A stretch of 64,000 nucleotides of DNA, taken from assembly GCA_963772675.1 (NCBI GenBank), contig CAVYYF010000007.1, forward strand, positions 434,001 through 498,000, written 5' to 3'. The DNA is from JAKAGZ01 sp963772675. GTDB taxonomy: Bacteria; Bacteroidota; Ignavibacteria; Ignavibacteriales; Ignavibacteriaceae. Under the pieces are notes generated by a model that saw only the letters and a program-made list of their open reading frames with translations, ran no database searches and was not told the DNA's origin. This document shows positions 55,434 to 64,000 of this stretch, piece after piece; position 1 is the first letter of the stretch, and each line of letters starts with the position of its first letter. The translations under genes were made by a program, and so were the position numbers.

Positions 55434-58043
55434 ATGATCGGCGAAACTATTCTGCATTATAAGATTCTCGAAAAATTAGGCGAAGGCGGAATGGGGGTAG
55501 TCTATAAAGCCGAGGATACAAAACTCAAACGCGAAGTCGCAATTAAATTCCTGCCACACAACATTTCTGCAGATGACGATGACAGAAAAAGAGTCGAAAT
55601 TGAAGCGCAGGCTGCCGCTTCTTTGAATCACCCCAACATTGCCCAGGTTTATGCAATTGAAGAGACTAAAAGTTCCAGGAATGAACTGGAAATTTTTATG
55701 GTTATGGAATTCATCGATGGAAAGGAATTAAGGAAAAAGATAAAAGAGGGCCCCACCACAACTGAAGAAGCAATCGAAATATCAACACAAATTGCCGAAG
55801 GACTGGAAGCCGCACACAAAAAAGGAATCGTTCACAGGGATATAAAATCTCAAAACATAATGATCACGAACGACGGCAAAGTTAAAATATTGGATTTCGG
55901 ACTGGCGAAAATGAGTGACAAATCTCAATTAACAAAGGATGGTTCCACAGTTGGAACGATTGCATATATGTCGCCGGAACAGGCAACCGGAGAAAAAATT
56001 GACAATCGAACTGACATATGGGCTTTTGGGGTTGTGCTTTATGAGTTGCTAACGGGACACCAGCCGTTTGCTGCTCAATATGAACAGGCAGTTATTTATT
56101 CAATACTAAATGAGCCTGCTCCACCTATAGCAAATTATAATGAGAACTGTCCATCTACACTTATAAAAATTGTTAATAAATGCCTTGCTAAAAACCGCGA
56201 TGAACGTTATCAGGCAATATCAGAAGTAATACATGATCTTCAGCTTTCTGAGACTGATACAGATTTTGGATTCAGAACAAAAACGATCAAAATCAAAAGG
56301 CAAGGGTCAAAAAAATCTGTAGGAAAGAAAATACTTACAATCATCGCTGCGATAGCTGTGGTCATTACATTATCTTTCATTTTACCGGAAGTGTGGCAAA
56401 AAATTAAAGATATCGCAGGATGGAATTCCACTCCTGAAGAACAGCATCTGATTATTTTGCCTTTAACAAATATTGGAGGCGATCATAACAAAGATGCATT
56501 TTGTGAAGGATTATTGGAAACTCTTACCAGCAATATTACACAATTGGAACAGTTCCGCAGTTCGTTATGGGTTGTACCTGCAAGTGAGGTGATTCAAAAT
56601 AATATTAAAAGCGCCAGTGAAGCTTATAAAAGGTATGGAGTAAATCTTGCTGTAACAGGTAGTATTCAATTTCTAAATGGTCTTATAAAGTTAAATTTAA
56701 ACCTTGTTGACGCAAAAAATCTCCGGCAGCTAAATTCAGCAATAATTAATATTAAAACAAAAGACATTTCTTCAATAGATAACAAGGCAGTTATTAAAAT
56801 GCTGGAAATGCTTCACATAGAAATGGAACCTCAACTGAAAGGTCTTTTAGATGCCGGGAAAACGACTGTGCCTGAAGCTTATGAATACTATGTACAGGGA
56901 ATTGGAAATCTTCAACAATTTCAAAATGCCAATAATGTGGAAGAAGGGATCAGACTCCTTAAACTTGCAATACAAATTGATACAAATTACGCACTGGCTT
57001 ATGCAGGACTGGGAGAAGCATACTGGCGGGATTATGATCTTACGAAGAAATCAAACCTGGTCGATCTTTCAATGAAGACAGCAAAAAAAGGTTATATGCT
57101 TGATAGTACGCTTGCATCGATCAATGTTACTCTCGGAATGATATATAACGGAACCGGAAATTATGACAAAGCAATTCTCCATTTCAAAAAAGCTTTAGCA
57201 AGTGAGCCTTCTGATGCTGCCGCGTTCAGGGGACTGGCAAAAGCGTATCATTTGGAAAACAAAGATTCGGAAGCTGAAGCAACTTATAAACAGGCTATTA
57301 GTTTAAAACCGGATTATTGGGCTGGTTACAATGACCTCGGTATATACTATTATAGCCATGGCCGCTTCAAAGATGCAATTGAACAGTTCAATCAAGTTAT
57401 AAAATGCACACCGAATAATTACCGTGGTTACAGCAATGTTGGTGCGATGTACTATTCACTCGGACGCCTGTCAGATGCCAGAAAGATGTTTGAACAATCA
57501 ATACAGGTTCAACCCAATTATAATACATATTCAAACCTTGGTGTTTTATATTATAAAGGGTTGGAATTTGATAAAGCAGCTGAAATGTATCACGAAGCAT
57601 TAAACCTGAACAATAATGACTATTTAATGTGGGGAAACCTTGCTTCTGCGCAGCATTGGATTCAGGGAAAAAGAAATGAGTCAATTGAAAATTATAAAAA
57701 AGCAATATCAATCGCTGAAAAACAACTGGAAGTAAATCCTAATGATCCGGATGTTATTTCTAATTTAGCCGGATATTATGGCGATATCAACGACAGCACC
57801 AAAGCCTATGAAATGTTAAAAAAATCTCTTAAAATTGCTCCTGATAATTCTGATGTTTTATACAGGGCAGCTACAATAAATGAACATTTCAAGAACAGGG
57901 AAAAAGCATTATATTGGATAAAGAAAGCTCTTATTAAAGGATATTCAATATCAGATATAGAGCAGGAACCTGAACTAAAACAACTTGTTTCCGATGAACG
58001 ATACAAACAGTTGGTAGCTGAATTAAATAAAAATAATAATTAA
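55434..58043 (+). CDS. Membrane serine/threonine kinase with FlgO-like domain and TPR repeats
   Basis: This 869-residue protein starts MIGETILHYKILEKLGEGGMG (glycine loop 16-21), with catalytic Lys38, HRDIKSQN with Asp137, DFG at 154-156 and GTIAYMSPEQ, all intact. One membrane helix (KKILTIIAAIAVVITLSFILP, about residues 305-325) splits the cytosolic kinase from an outside part. That part holds a FlgO/TolB-like domain (IILPLTNIGGDHNKDAFCEGLLETL) and about ten TPRs (YALAYAGLGEAYW, WAGYNDLGIYYYSHGRFKDAIEQF). This is a typical receptor kinase layout with a protein-binding sensor. It is preceded by GGAGCC and the frame is clean. Confidence 0.93.
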   Translation: MIGETILHYKILEKLGEGGMGVVYKAEDTKLKREVAIKFLPHNISADDDDRKRVEIEAQAAASLNHPNIAQVYAIEETKSSRNELEIFMVMEFIDGKELRKKIKEGPTTTEEAIEISTQIAEGLEAAHKKGIVHRDIKSQNIMITNDGKVKILDFGLAKMSDKSQLTKDGSTVGTIAYMSPEQATGEKIDNRTDIWAFGVVLYELLTGHQPFAAQYEQAVIYSILNEPAPPIANYNENCPSTLIKIVNKCLAKNRDERYQAISEVIHDLQLSETDTDFGFRTKTIKIKRQGSKKSVGKKILTIIAAIAVVITLSFILPEVWQKIKDIAGWNSTPEEQHLIILPLTNIGGDHNKDAFCEGLLETLTSNITQLEQFRSSLWVVPASEVIQNNIKSASEAYKRYGVNLAVTGSIQFLNGLIKLNLNLVDAKNLRQLNSAIINIKTKDISSIDNKAVIKMLEMLHIEMEPQLKGLLDAGKTTVPEAYEYYVQGIGNLQQFQNANNVEEGIRLLKLAIQIDTNYALAYAGLGEAYWRDYDLTKKSNLVDLSMKTAKKGYMLDSTLASINVTLGMIYNGTGNYDKAILHFKKALASEPSDAAAFRGLAKAYHLENKDSEAEATYKQAISLKPDYWAGYNDLGIYYYSHGRFKDAIEQFNQVIKCTPNNYRGYSNVGAMYYSLGRLSDARKMFEQSIQVQPNYNTYSNLGVLYYKGLEFDKAAEMYHEALNLNNNDYLMWGNLASAQHWIQGKRNESIENYKKAISIAEKQLEVNPNDPDVISNLAGYYGDINDSTKAYEMLKKSLKIAPDNSDVLYRAATINEHFKNREKALYWIKKALIKGYSISDIEQEPELKQLVSDERYKQLVAELNKNNN

Positions 58044-58099
58044 TACCCTCTTTTCTTAAAACTATTTTAAATATCTGTTTCAACAATCAGGAGGTAAGG

Positions 58100-58531
58100 A
58101 TGAGTGCAAAACTAAAACTGTTTTCAGTGGTTTTTATTTTAGCAGTATTTCTGACGGGATTTTTAACTCCACCGCCGCCCCCGGCATCAAATACAACAAC
58201 TTTAATTGTTATGAAGGTGGGTGATGTCTGGAAAGTCGTTGACGCAACCGATTCAACGAATACGAAGATAAAAGTAAAAAAGAAAGATACAATTGTATGG
58301 AAAGTAGAAGGTACAGAGGCAGTATTTCAATTCCCACAGCAATTATTTGACGCGGTTGATAGTTCTGACAACCTCACCGATGGATACATGAAGACGGTTA
58401 AAAACGGACATAAGCTTAAACTAAAAATCAGAAGTGATGCTGCATCAGGAACTTATGAATATGCAGTATTTTGTACAACCGGTGGTGTATTTGCCAAAGG
58501 TGGATCACCTCCGAAAATAGTTGTGGAATAA
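58100..58531 (+). CDS. Small exported protein, possibly cupredoxin-like
   Basis: This 143-residue protein has a signal peptide or N-terminal anchor (SVVFILAVFLTGFLT) followed by a proline-rich spacer (PPPPPASN) and a beta-rich domain. Its end (GTYEYAVFCTTGGVFAKGGSPPKIVVE) has the feel of a cupredoxin C-terminus, where a Cys-His-Met set would bind copper. Only the Cys is obvious, so the metal site may be missing. AGGAGG precedes the ATG. It lies 57 bases after the TPR kinase on the same strand and could be secreted with, or sensed by, that kinase's outer domain. Function unknown. Confidence 0.6.
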   Translation: MSAKLKLFSVVFILAVFLTGFLTPPPPPASNTTTLIVMKVGDVWKVVDATDSTNTKIKVKKKDTIVWKVEGTEAVFQFPQQLFDAVDSSDNLTDGYMKTVKNGHKLKLKIRSDAASGTYEYAVFCTTGGVFAKGGSPPKIVVE

Positions 58532-58759
58532 ATAACTAATAAAAGAAGGTTTTTAGTATTCCTGGTATCCAGATAAATTAAACGTAAGTTCAATAAATAT
58601 TTCTAGATTAAAAATTAAATTTACATTTATTTTACGCAATTGTATGCCTAAGTTGGGAAAACGGTAAGTTATCTTTATCCGCTTTTACAAAAAAAATTCT
58701 CTATAGAAAACCGCCTGGCCAAATTATTTATAACTAATAATAGAAATGAAGGTTTAATT

Positions 58760-61567
58760 ATGATCGGTGAAACAATTCTTCACTACAAAATTTTAGAAAA
58801 GCTTGGTGAAGGAGGGATGGGCGAAGTCTTCAAAGCGCAGGACACAAAACTCGACCGCTTTGTTGCACTCAAGTTCCTCCCTTCAAATGTAGTTTCTTCT
58901 GAAGAAGAAAAAGCCAGGTTTATCCAGGAAGCAAAAGCTGCCTCTTCAATGAATCATCCGAATGTCTGTACTATCTATGATATTCAGGAGCATGAAGGTC
59001 CCTCCTCAGTACAAGGTGCTGCGGCGGGCAAGCAACTTTTTATAGTAATGGAATATATTGATGGCTCAACACTCAGAGATACAAAACAAACTCTTTCTGA
59101 AAAAAGGATTCTTGACATCGCAATTCAGGTTGCTGAAGGTTTGGGAGCCGCACACGAAAAAGGAATAGTCCATCGTGATATAAAACCTGAAAACATTATG
59201 ATCAGAAAAGATGGTATTGCTCAAATAATGGATTTCGGACTTGCCAAACTTTATACCTCCAGCAATGTGTCAAGACTTACAAAAGCCGGCACAACAATGG
59301 GAACGATGGGTTATATGTCACCCGAACAGGTGCAGGGTTTAGACCTCGATCACCGCAGTGATATATTTTCCCTGGGAGTTGTGTTGTATGAATTATTAGC
59401 TGGTGAATCCCCTTTCAAAGGTATGCACGAGACGGCAATAATGTATGAGATTGTAAATGTTGAAGCTCCGCCAATTGCAACTGTAAAAACAGATATTGAT
59501 CCTCAGCTGGATGGACTAATTCTTGAATGTCTTGAAAAAGAAAAAGATGAAAGGTGCCAGAGCGCAAAAGAACTTGCAAAAAATCTCAGGAAAATTAAAC
59601 GAGTTTCTACAGGATCCAGAACCAGCAGGATATACAATGTTAATTCAGGAATAAACAGAACTGCGGTTCAGCAGAATACGGCAACAAATCTCTCAGGACC
59701 GCTGGTTTACGACGATATTCCGGTTACTAAATTATTAAGGAATATAGTCTACAACAGGAAAATACTATGGACCGGTATATCAGTATTTTTTATTGCTACT
59801 CTCCTTCTACTATATATTAACTTGTCAAAATCAAATTCCGGTAATTCAATTGGAAGCAATTTATTTGCTGCTTCAGTTGATCCACCGGCAAATTATAAAT
59901 TTGCTTTTGCAGTAGATCAGCTTGAAGGAGTACATCTTGCCGTTTCACCTGACGGTAAAATGCTTGCTTTTGTGGCTCAGGATTCGATCGGCAACAGTTC
60001 TCTATGGGTAAGACAGCTTGATGCTCTTACTGCACAAAAACTCAATGGAACAGACCATGCTATTTATCCTTTCTGGTCTTATGATAGCAAATATATAGCC
60101 TATTTTGCTGACGGAAAGCTAAAAAAAATACTTGCATCAGGAGGACCGAGCATTACAATTTGCAAATCTAACTCAGGCAGAGGCGGGAGCTGGAATCAAA
60201 ATGATATGATTGTGTTCGAGCCTGACCAAAATGACGGAATATTTAAAGTTCCGGCAAGCGGGGGCGAACCAAAAGAGATTACAAAGCTTGACACTGCAAA
60301 GGGCGAAAGTACACACAGATGGCCCTGTTTTTTACCGGATGGGAATCACTTTATTTTTTACTCAAGAGTGACCGGAAATTCGCAGGAAGGAGATGCAATT
60401 TATGTATCATCGCTAGATGGGAAAGAAATAAAAAAATTATTTACAGCACATTCAAATGCTGTTTATGTAGATAATAATATTTTGTATGTGCAGGACAATA
60501 CTCTGATGGCACAGCCTTTTGATCCCGACAAACTGGAATTAAAGGGAGAGGCCGTTCCAATTGAAGAGAATGTATTATTCACGCAGAGATTTAATTGTGG
60601 AGTCTTTTCTGTTTCCCGGAACGGTGTATTATTTTACCAGAGAGGTAACACGACCACCGGAATGCAACTTGCCTGGTATGATAGAAACGGCAAGCAGGAA
60701 ATCGTTTTGGGAAAGATTAATGATTACAGGGATGCAGCTTTGTCTCCCGACGAATCAAAAATAGCCCTTTCAATTTATGATGATAATTCAAGGGATCAGA
60801 ATATTTGGATATATGATATCAATAGGAAAATTTATACTCGTTTTACTTTCTCAGGCTCCAAAGATCAATACTCTCTTTGGTCATACAACGGGAAATGGAT
60901 TGTATATTCTTCAAACCGGAATAATGGGAAAGCCGATTTGTATATGAAATCATCAAACGGAGTCGGAGATGTTATCCAATTAACTAATACGGGTAGCAGT
61001 GATATAGTTCCAATAGACTGGACCTCAGACAACAAATATATAGGATTTACCCAGTCTAATCCCGATACAAAATTCGATGTTTATGTATTACCGATTACAA
61101 ATATTCCGGATACAGGCAAGATAAAACCAATAACAATATTTAAGACCCAATTCAATGAATTTGGCGTATGGTTTTCTCCTGACAGTAAATGGATCATATA
61201 CGGCACAGATGAAACAGGACAAGTCCAATTGTATGTAAGCCCGTTTCCTAACGTTGCCGAAGGTAAGTGGCAGGTGTCAACTTCCGGGATCAAAGATTTC
61301 GCCAAATGGAATTCAAATGGCAAAGGGATTTACTATACAAGCCCTAATAATAAAGTAGTGTATACGGAAGTAAATCCACACGGTTCTGAATTTAATATAG
61401 GCAAAACCACTGCGCTTTTCGATATCCCTTTTTCAGGGAGAGCAGTATTAAGTGGAGTAACTAAAGATGATAAACATTTTCTGTTCCGTATTCCCGTGCA
61501 AAGTACTGAGACTCCTCCTCTTACAATAGTTACTAATTGGGATAATAAATTAAAACAAAAGGATTAA
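58760..61567 (+). CDS. Membrane serine/threonine kinase with PD40/TolB-type beta-propeller sensor
   Basis: This 935-residue protein has the same head as its neighbours (MIGETILHYKILEKLGEGGMG). Kinase residues are intact: Lys38, HRDIKPEN with Asp140, DFG at 158-160, GTMGYMSPEQ. A membrane helix (ILWTGISVFFIATLLLLYINL) is followed by six or seven PD40 blades such as LAVSPDGKMLAFVAQDS, PFWSYDSKYIAYFADGK, AALSPDESKIALSIYDD and WFSPDSKWIIYGTDE. The propeller would sit in the periplasm as a sensor or docking site. It lies 2 bases upstream of the next, similar kinase, so both are made from one transcript. Confidence 0.93.
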   Translation: MIGETILHYKILEKLGEGGMGEVFKAQDTKLDRFVALKFLPSNVVSSEEEKARFIQEAKAASSMNHPNVCTIYDIQEHEGPSSVQGAAAGKQLFIVMEYIDGSTLRDTKQTLSEKRILDIAIQVAEGLGAAHEKGIVHRDIKPENIMIRKDGIAQIMDFGLAKLYTSSNVSRLTKAGTTMGTMGYMSPEQVQGLDLDHRSDIFSLGVVLYELLAGESPFKGMHETAIMYEIVNVEAPPIATVKTDIDPQLDGLILECLEKEKDERCQSAKELAKNLRKIKRVSTGSRTSRIYNVNSGINRTAVQQNTATNLSGPLVYDDIPVTKLLRNIVYNRKILWTGISVFFIATLLLLYINLSKSNSGNSIGSNLFAASVDPPANYKFAFAVDQLEGVHLAVSPDGKMLAFVAQDSIGNSSLWVRQLDALTAQKLNGTDHAIYPFWSYDSKYIAYFADGKLKKILASGGPSITICKSNSGRGGSWNQNDMIVFEPDQNDGIFKVPASGGEPKEITKLDTAKGESTHRWPCFLPDGNHFIFYSRVTGNSQEGDAIYVSSLDGKEIKKLFTAHSNAVYVDNNILYVQDNTLMAQPFDPDKLELKGEAVPIEENVLFTQRFNCGVFSVSRNGVLFYQRGNTTTGMQLAWYDRNGKQEIVLGKINDYRDAALSPDESKIALSIYDDNSRDQNIWIYDINRKIYTRFTFSGSKDQYSLWSYNGKWIVYSSNRNNGKADLYMKSSNGVGDVIQLTNTGSSDIVPIDWTSDNKYIGFTQSNPDTKFDVYVLPITNIPDTGKIKPITIFKTQFNEFGVWFSPDSKWIIYGTDETGQVQLYVSPFPNVAEGKWQVSTSGIKDFAKWNSNGKGIYYTSPNNKVVYTEVNPHGSEFNIGKTTALFDIPFSGRAVLSGVTKDDKHFLFRIPVQSTETPPLTIVTNWDNKLKQKD

Positions 61568-61569
61568 GA

Positions 61570-64000
61570 ATGATTGGTGAAACTATACTTCATTACAAGA
61601 TAATGGAGAAACTTGGCGAAGGCGGAATGGGCGAAGTCTTCAAAGCCCAGGATACAAAACTCGACCGCTTTGTTGCTTTGAAATTTCTTCCGTCAAAACT
61701 AACTGCAACTGAAGATGAAAAGGCACGTTTCATTCAGGAAGCTAAAACCGCTTCTGCGATGAATCATCCGAATGTCTGTACTATTTATTCTATTGAAGAA
61801 TATGAGAATAAAAATGGCGATAAGCAGTTATTCATTGCGATGGAATTTGTGGACGGAAAAACTTTAACCGATAAGAAAGAAACTCTCTCCGATAAACAAA
61901 AACTTGAAATCGGAATTCAGGTTGCTGAAGGATTTAGCCGCCGCACACGAAAAAGGAATAGTGCACAGGGATATTAAGCCCGATAACATAATGATCCGTA
62001 AAGACGGCAGAGTGCAGATTATGGATTTCGGACTGGCAAAACTTTATTCTTCAGGAAATATTTCCCGGCTTACAAAAGCAGGAACAACTCTTGGAACAAT
62101 GGGATATATGTCCCCCGAACAAATACAGGGACAGGACGTTGACCACAGGACAGACATTTTTTCACTCGGTGTAGTGCTTTATGAATTATTTGCAGGCATC
62201 TCCCCTTTCAAGGGAATGCACGAAGCAGCACTGATTTATGAAATTGTAAATACGGATGTACCGCCAATTTCAGAAGACAAACCTGATATTGATCCCGAAC
62301 TGGAGAGATTGATTCTTGAATGCCTTGAAAAAGACCCTATGGACAGGTGCCAGTCTGCGGCAGAGCTTGCACGTAATTTAAGAAGACTAAAAAGAGTATC
62401 AAGCGGATCAAGAACTGCATCGAGGATTCAGCAAGCGGTTCCGGTAGCTAAAGAGCGGAAGCTGGAAATTAAGAAATGGAAGATTACATCAATTGTTCTT
62501 GCTGTTTTATGTACAGCTGCAATTGTATTATTGTTTTATTTTATCACTTTGCCCGAGCCGGGCAATGATCTCACTTCCTATAATTATACGCCGTTTGAAA
62601 CGGATGGGGTTACAAAAGAAGGGGCCTGGTCTCCCGATGGCAAATCAATAGTTTTCACAAAATATTATGAAGGAACCTGGCAATTGCTTATGCGTTCAAT
62701 AGATAACCCCAGGTCCAAGCTGCTTGAGACAACTGAATCAAAGGAAGGTTTTTTTAATATATTCTGGGCCCCTGATGGAAACAATATCTATTTTATCGAA
62801 GATTATAGACTCAAAAATATCGGGCTGGCTGGTGGAAACCCCAAATTCATAACAAAATATTCTACTCCGGCGGCGGGAATTTCACCGGATAATAAAACTC
62901 TGGCAGTTTGGGCACCTAAAAGGATTGTAGATTCTACATCTGTTGATGTGTCCCTATTAATGACTTCTCCCGAAGGTGGTAAAATCAGAGCTTATAATCC
63001 GGACCCATTTAAAAATTCACTTGTTGTTTCTCCGGATTACATTCGTTTTTCTCCTGATGGTTCAAAAATAGCGCTCGGAATAACAACCGGTCAAGGGAGT
63101 CAATTCTGGATTCTACCCTTGCCGGACGGACCTGATGCCAAACCATTTCAAATATTCAAAGACATTAAATGGAAGAATGAGTTGCCGAAGTTTGAATGGC
63201 TCGCCGATTCAAAGGATTTTGTTTTAGCCGTTGACGGTAATTTGTGGATTGCAAATACTGATAATGGGAAAATGCGAAAAATTACCGAATCCGTTTTAAA
63301 TGAAAATCTTGCGGCTATATCTCCGGACCACAAACGTCTGCTTATTCAGGAAAGTAATGCAAATTATGATATCGTTATGCTCCCATTCGACGGTTCACCA
63401 CTACAACGTATAAAAGCAACTTCAGTCGATGAATATTCCGCTACAGTATCAAGAGATGGAAAATTAATGGCATATGTAACAAATAAGACGGGTAATGAAG
63501 AAATATGGCTGGAGGATGAAGCAGGCAATGAATATCCTGTGGTTACTAACGGAAACTTTCCGGACAGCACAATCAGCACTTTTCCCGCCGCTAAAATTTC
63601 ACCGGACGGAAAACATATTGCATACTTTAGATTCGGAGGTGGGAAATCAATCAGAGAATTGTGGGTTTCAAATTCTGAAGGCGGTAAACCTATACCTGTC
63701 ATCGCAGATAGTGGAATCGTACATAATTTCTGCTGGTCACCGGATGGGAATAGCCTGTATACAAGTTTATTCGGCCGTGACAATAATTCCAATAAAATTA
63801 TACCTCTTGGAAATGGCAAGGTTACCAACCTCCCGGATTCAGCAGCTACATATGCGGATCCTGCCTGGTCGCCTGATGGTAAGTGGGTTGCTTTTCCAAA
63901 AGAGAGTAGTTCAAAATATCCAACAGGACGTATACTATTATTATCACCGGATGGCAAAAAATCTAAGATAATAATTTCACCTGTTTCTCCATCTGCCGTT
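61570..64000 (+). CDS. Membrane serine/threonine kinase with PD40 propeller; frameshifted, 3' end outside window
   Basis: The gene starts two bases after the previous kinase stop with MIGETILHYKIMEKLGEGGMG. The frame breaks at 61933-61935: one T too many turns AEGLAAAHEKGIVHRDIKPDN into a short tail with a stop at 61977. After removing it the kinase continues intact (HRDIKPDN, DFGLAKL, GTMGYMSPEQ). A membrane helix follows (SIVLAVLCTAAIVLLFYFI, about 62470-62550), then PD40 blades (GAWSPDGKSIVFTKYY, FSPDGSKIALGI, ISPDGKHIAYFRF) to the window edge. The closest relative is the 58760 kinase. The remainder lies outside the window, so total length is unknown. Confidence 0.88.

Noticed and set aside
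1..64000. CRISPR array, prophage or insertion sequence
   Set aside because: No regularly spaced direct repeats, cas, phage structural, integrase or transposase genes were seen.

Overview
The window looks like part of an Ignavibacteria-type genome (FCB group, near Bacteroidota/Chlorobi). The evidence is low GC, exported proteins ending in the 'NYPNPFNP' type-IX-secretion sorting domain, tandem 'HYKILEKLGEGGMG' serine/threonine kinases with TPR or TolB-propeller tails, and a CIRCE-controlled groESL. I see no tRNA, rRNA, CRISPR array or insertion-sequence transposase. The first and last genes run off the window.

Layout. 0-6.4 kb: end of a radical SAM gene, a two-gene molybdenum hydroxylase (iorA/iorB-like, Tat-exported), two small membrane proteins and an SDR oxidoreductase. 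6.5-9.0 kb: a short interspersed repeat and an amino-acid permease fused to two Usp domains, broken by about 12 single-base indels. 9.3-13.1 kb: PEP carboxylase and a cation/proton antiporter, both frameshifted. 13.2-20.1 kb (minus strand): fmt-def, then an OPT transporter-MFS-M29 aminopeptidase run suggesting peptide use, then a TIGR02757 protein. 20.2-30.1 kb: carbohydrate genes (GH47 mannosidase, SMP-30 lactonase-like protein with sorting domain, CBM9-like, GHL10-like, GH127) plus a beta-barrel protein and an APC permease. 30.1-32.9 kb: DinB-like, beta-barrel, pdxJ and CPBP protease genes. 33.0-37.9 kb: two convergent paralogous arylsulfotransferase-like exported proteins, one heavily frameshifted. 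38.1-42.7 kb: TM2/DUF2752 pair, YrdB, groES-groEL, LprI-like. 42.8-49.4 kb: three exported proteins (BNR/sortilin-like, S10 carboxypeptidase, M61 aminopeptidase).

49.7-64 kb is the most unusual part. It is a signalling island with a GAF-SpoIIE phosphatase, a tandem ABM-domain protein, four serine/threonine kinases sharing a catalytic head but carrying different tails (FlgO-like+TPR or PD40 propeller), a STAS protein whose usual phospho-serine position reads Asn, a DUF4242 protein, a small exported possibly cupredoxin-like protein, and two decayed kinase 5' ends. It resembles a locally expanding kinase family placed beside partner-switching parts.

A pattern across the window matters to any user of this annotation. 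Eleven genes are interrupted by about 30 single-base indels, often in short homopolymers, and reading the shifted frames restores full-length conserved proteins with no nonsense substitutions that I could see. Residual sequencing or assembly errors are the simplest explanation. Recent gene decay cannot be excluded from the sequence alone. For such genes I give the span of the restored gene.
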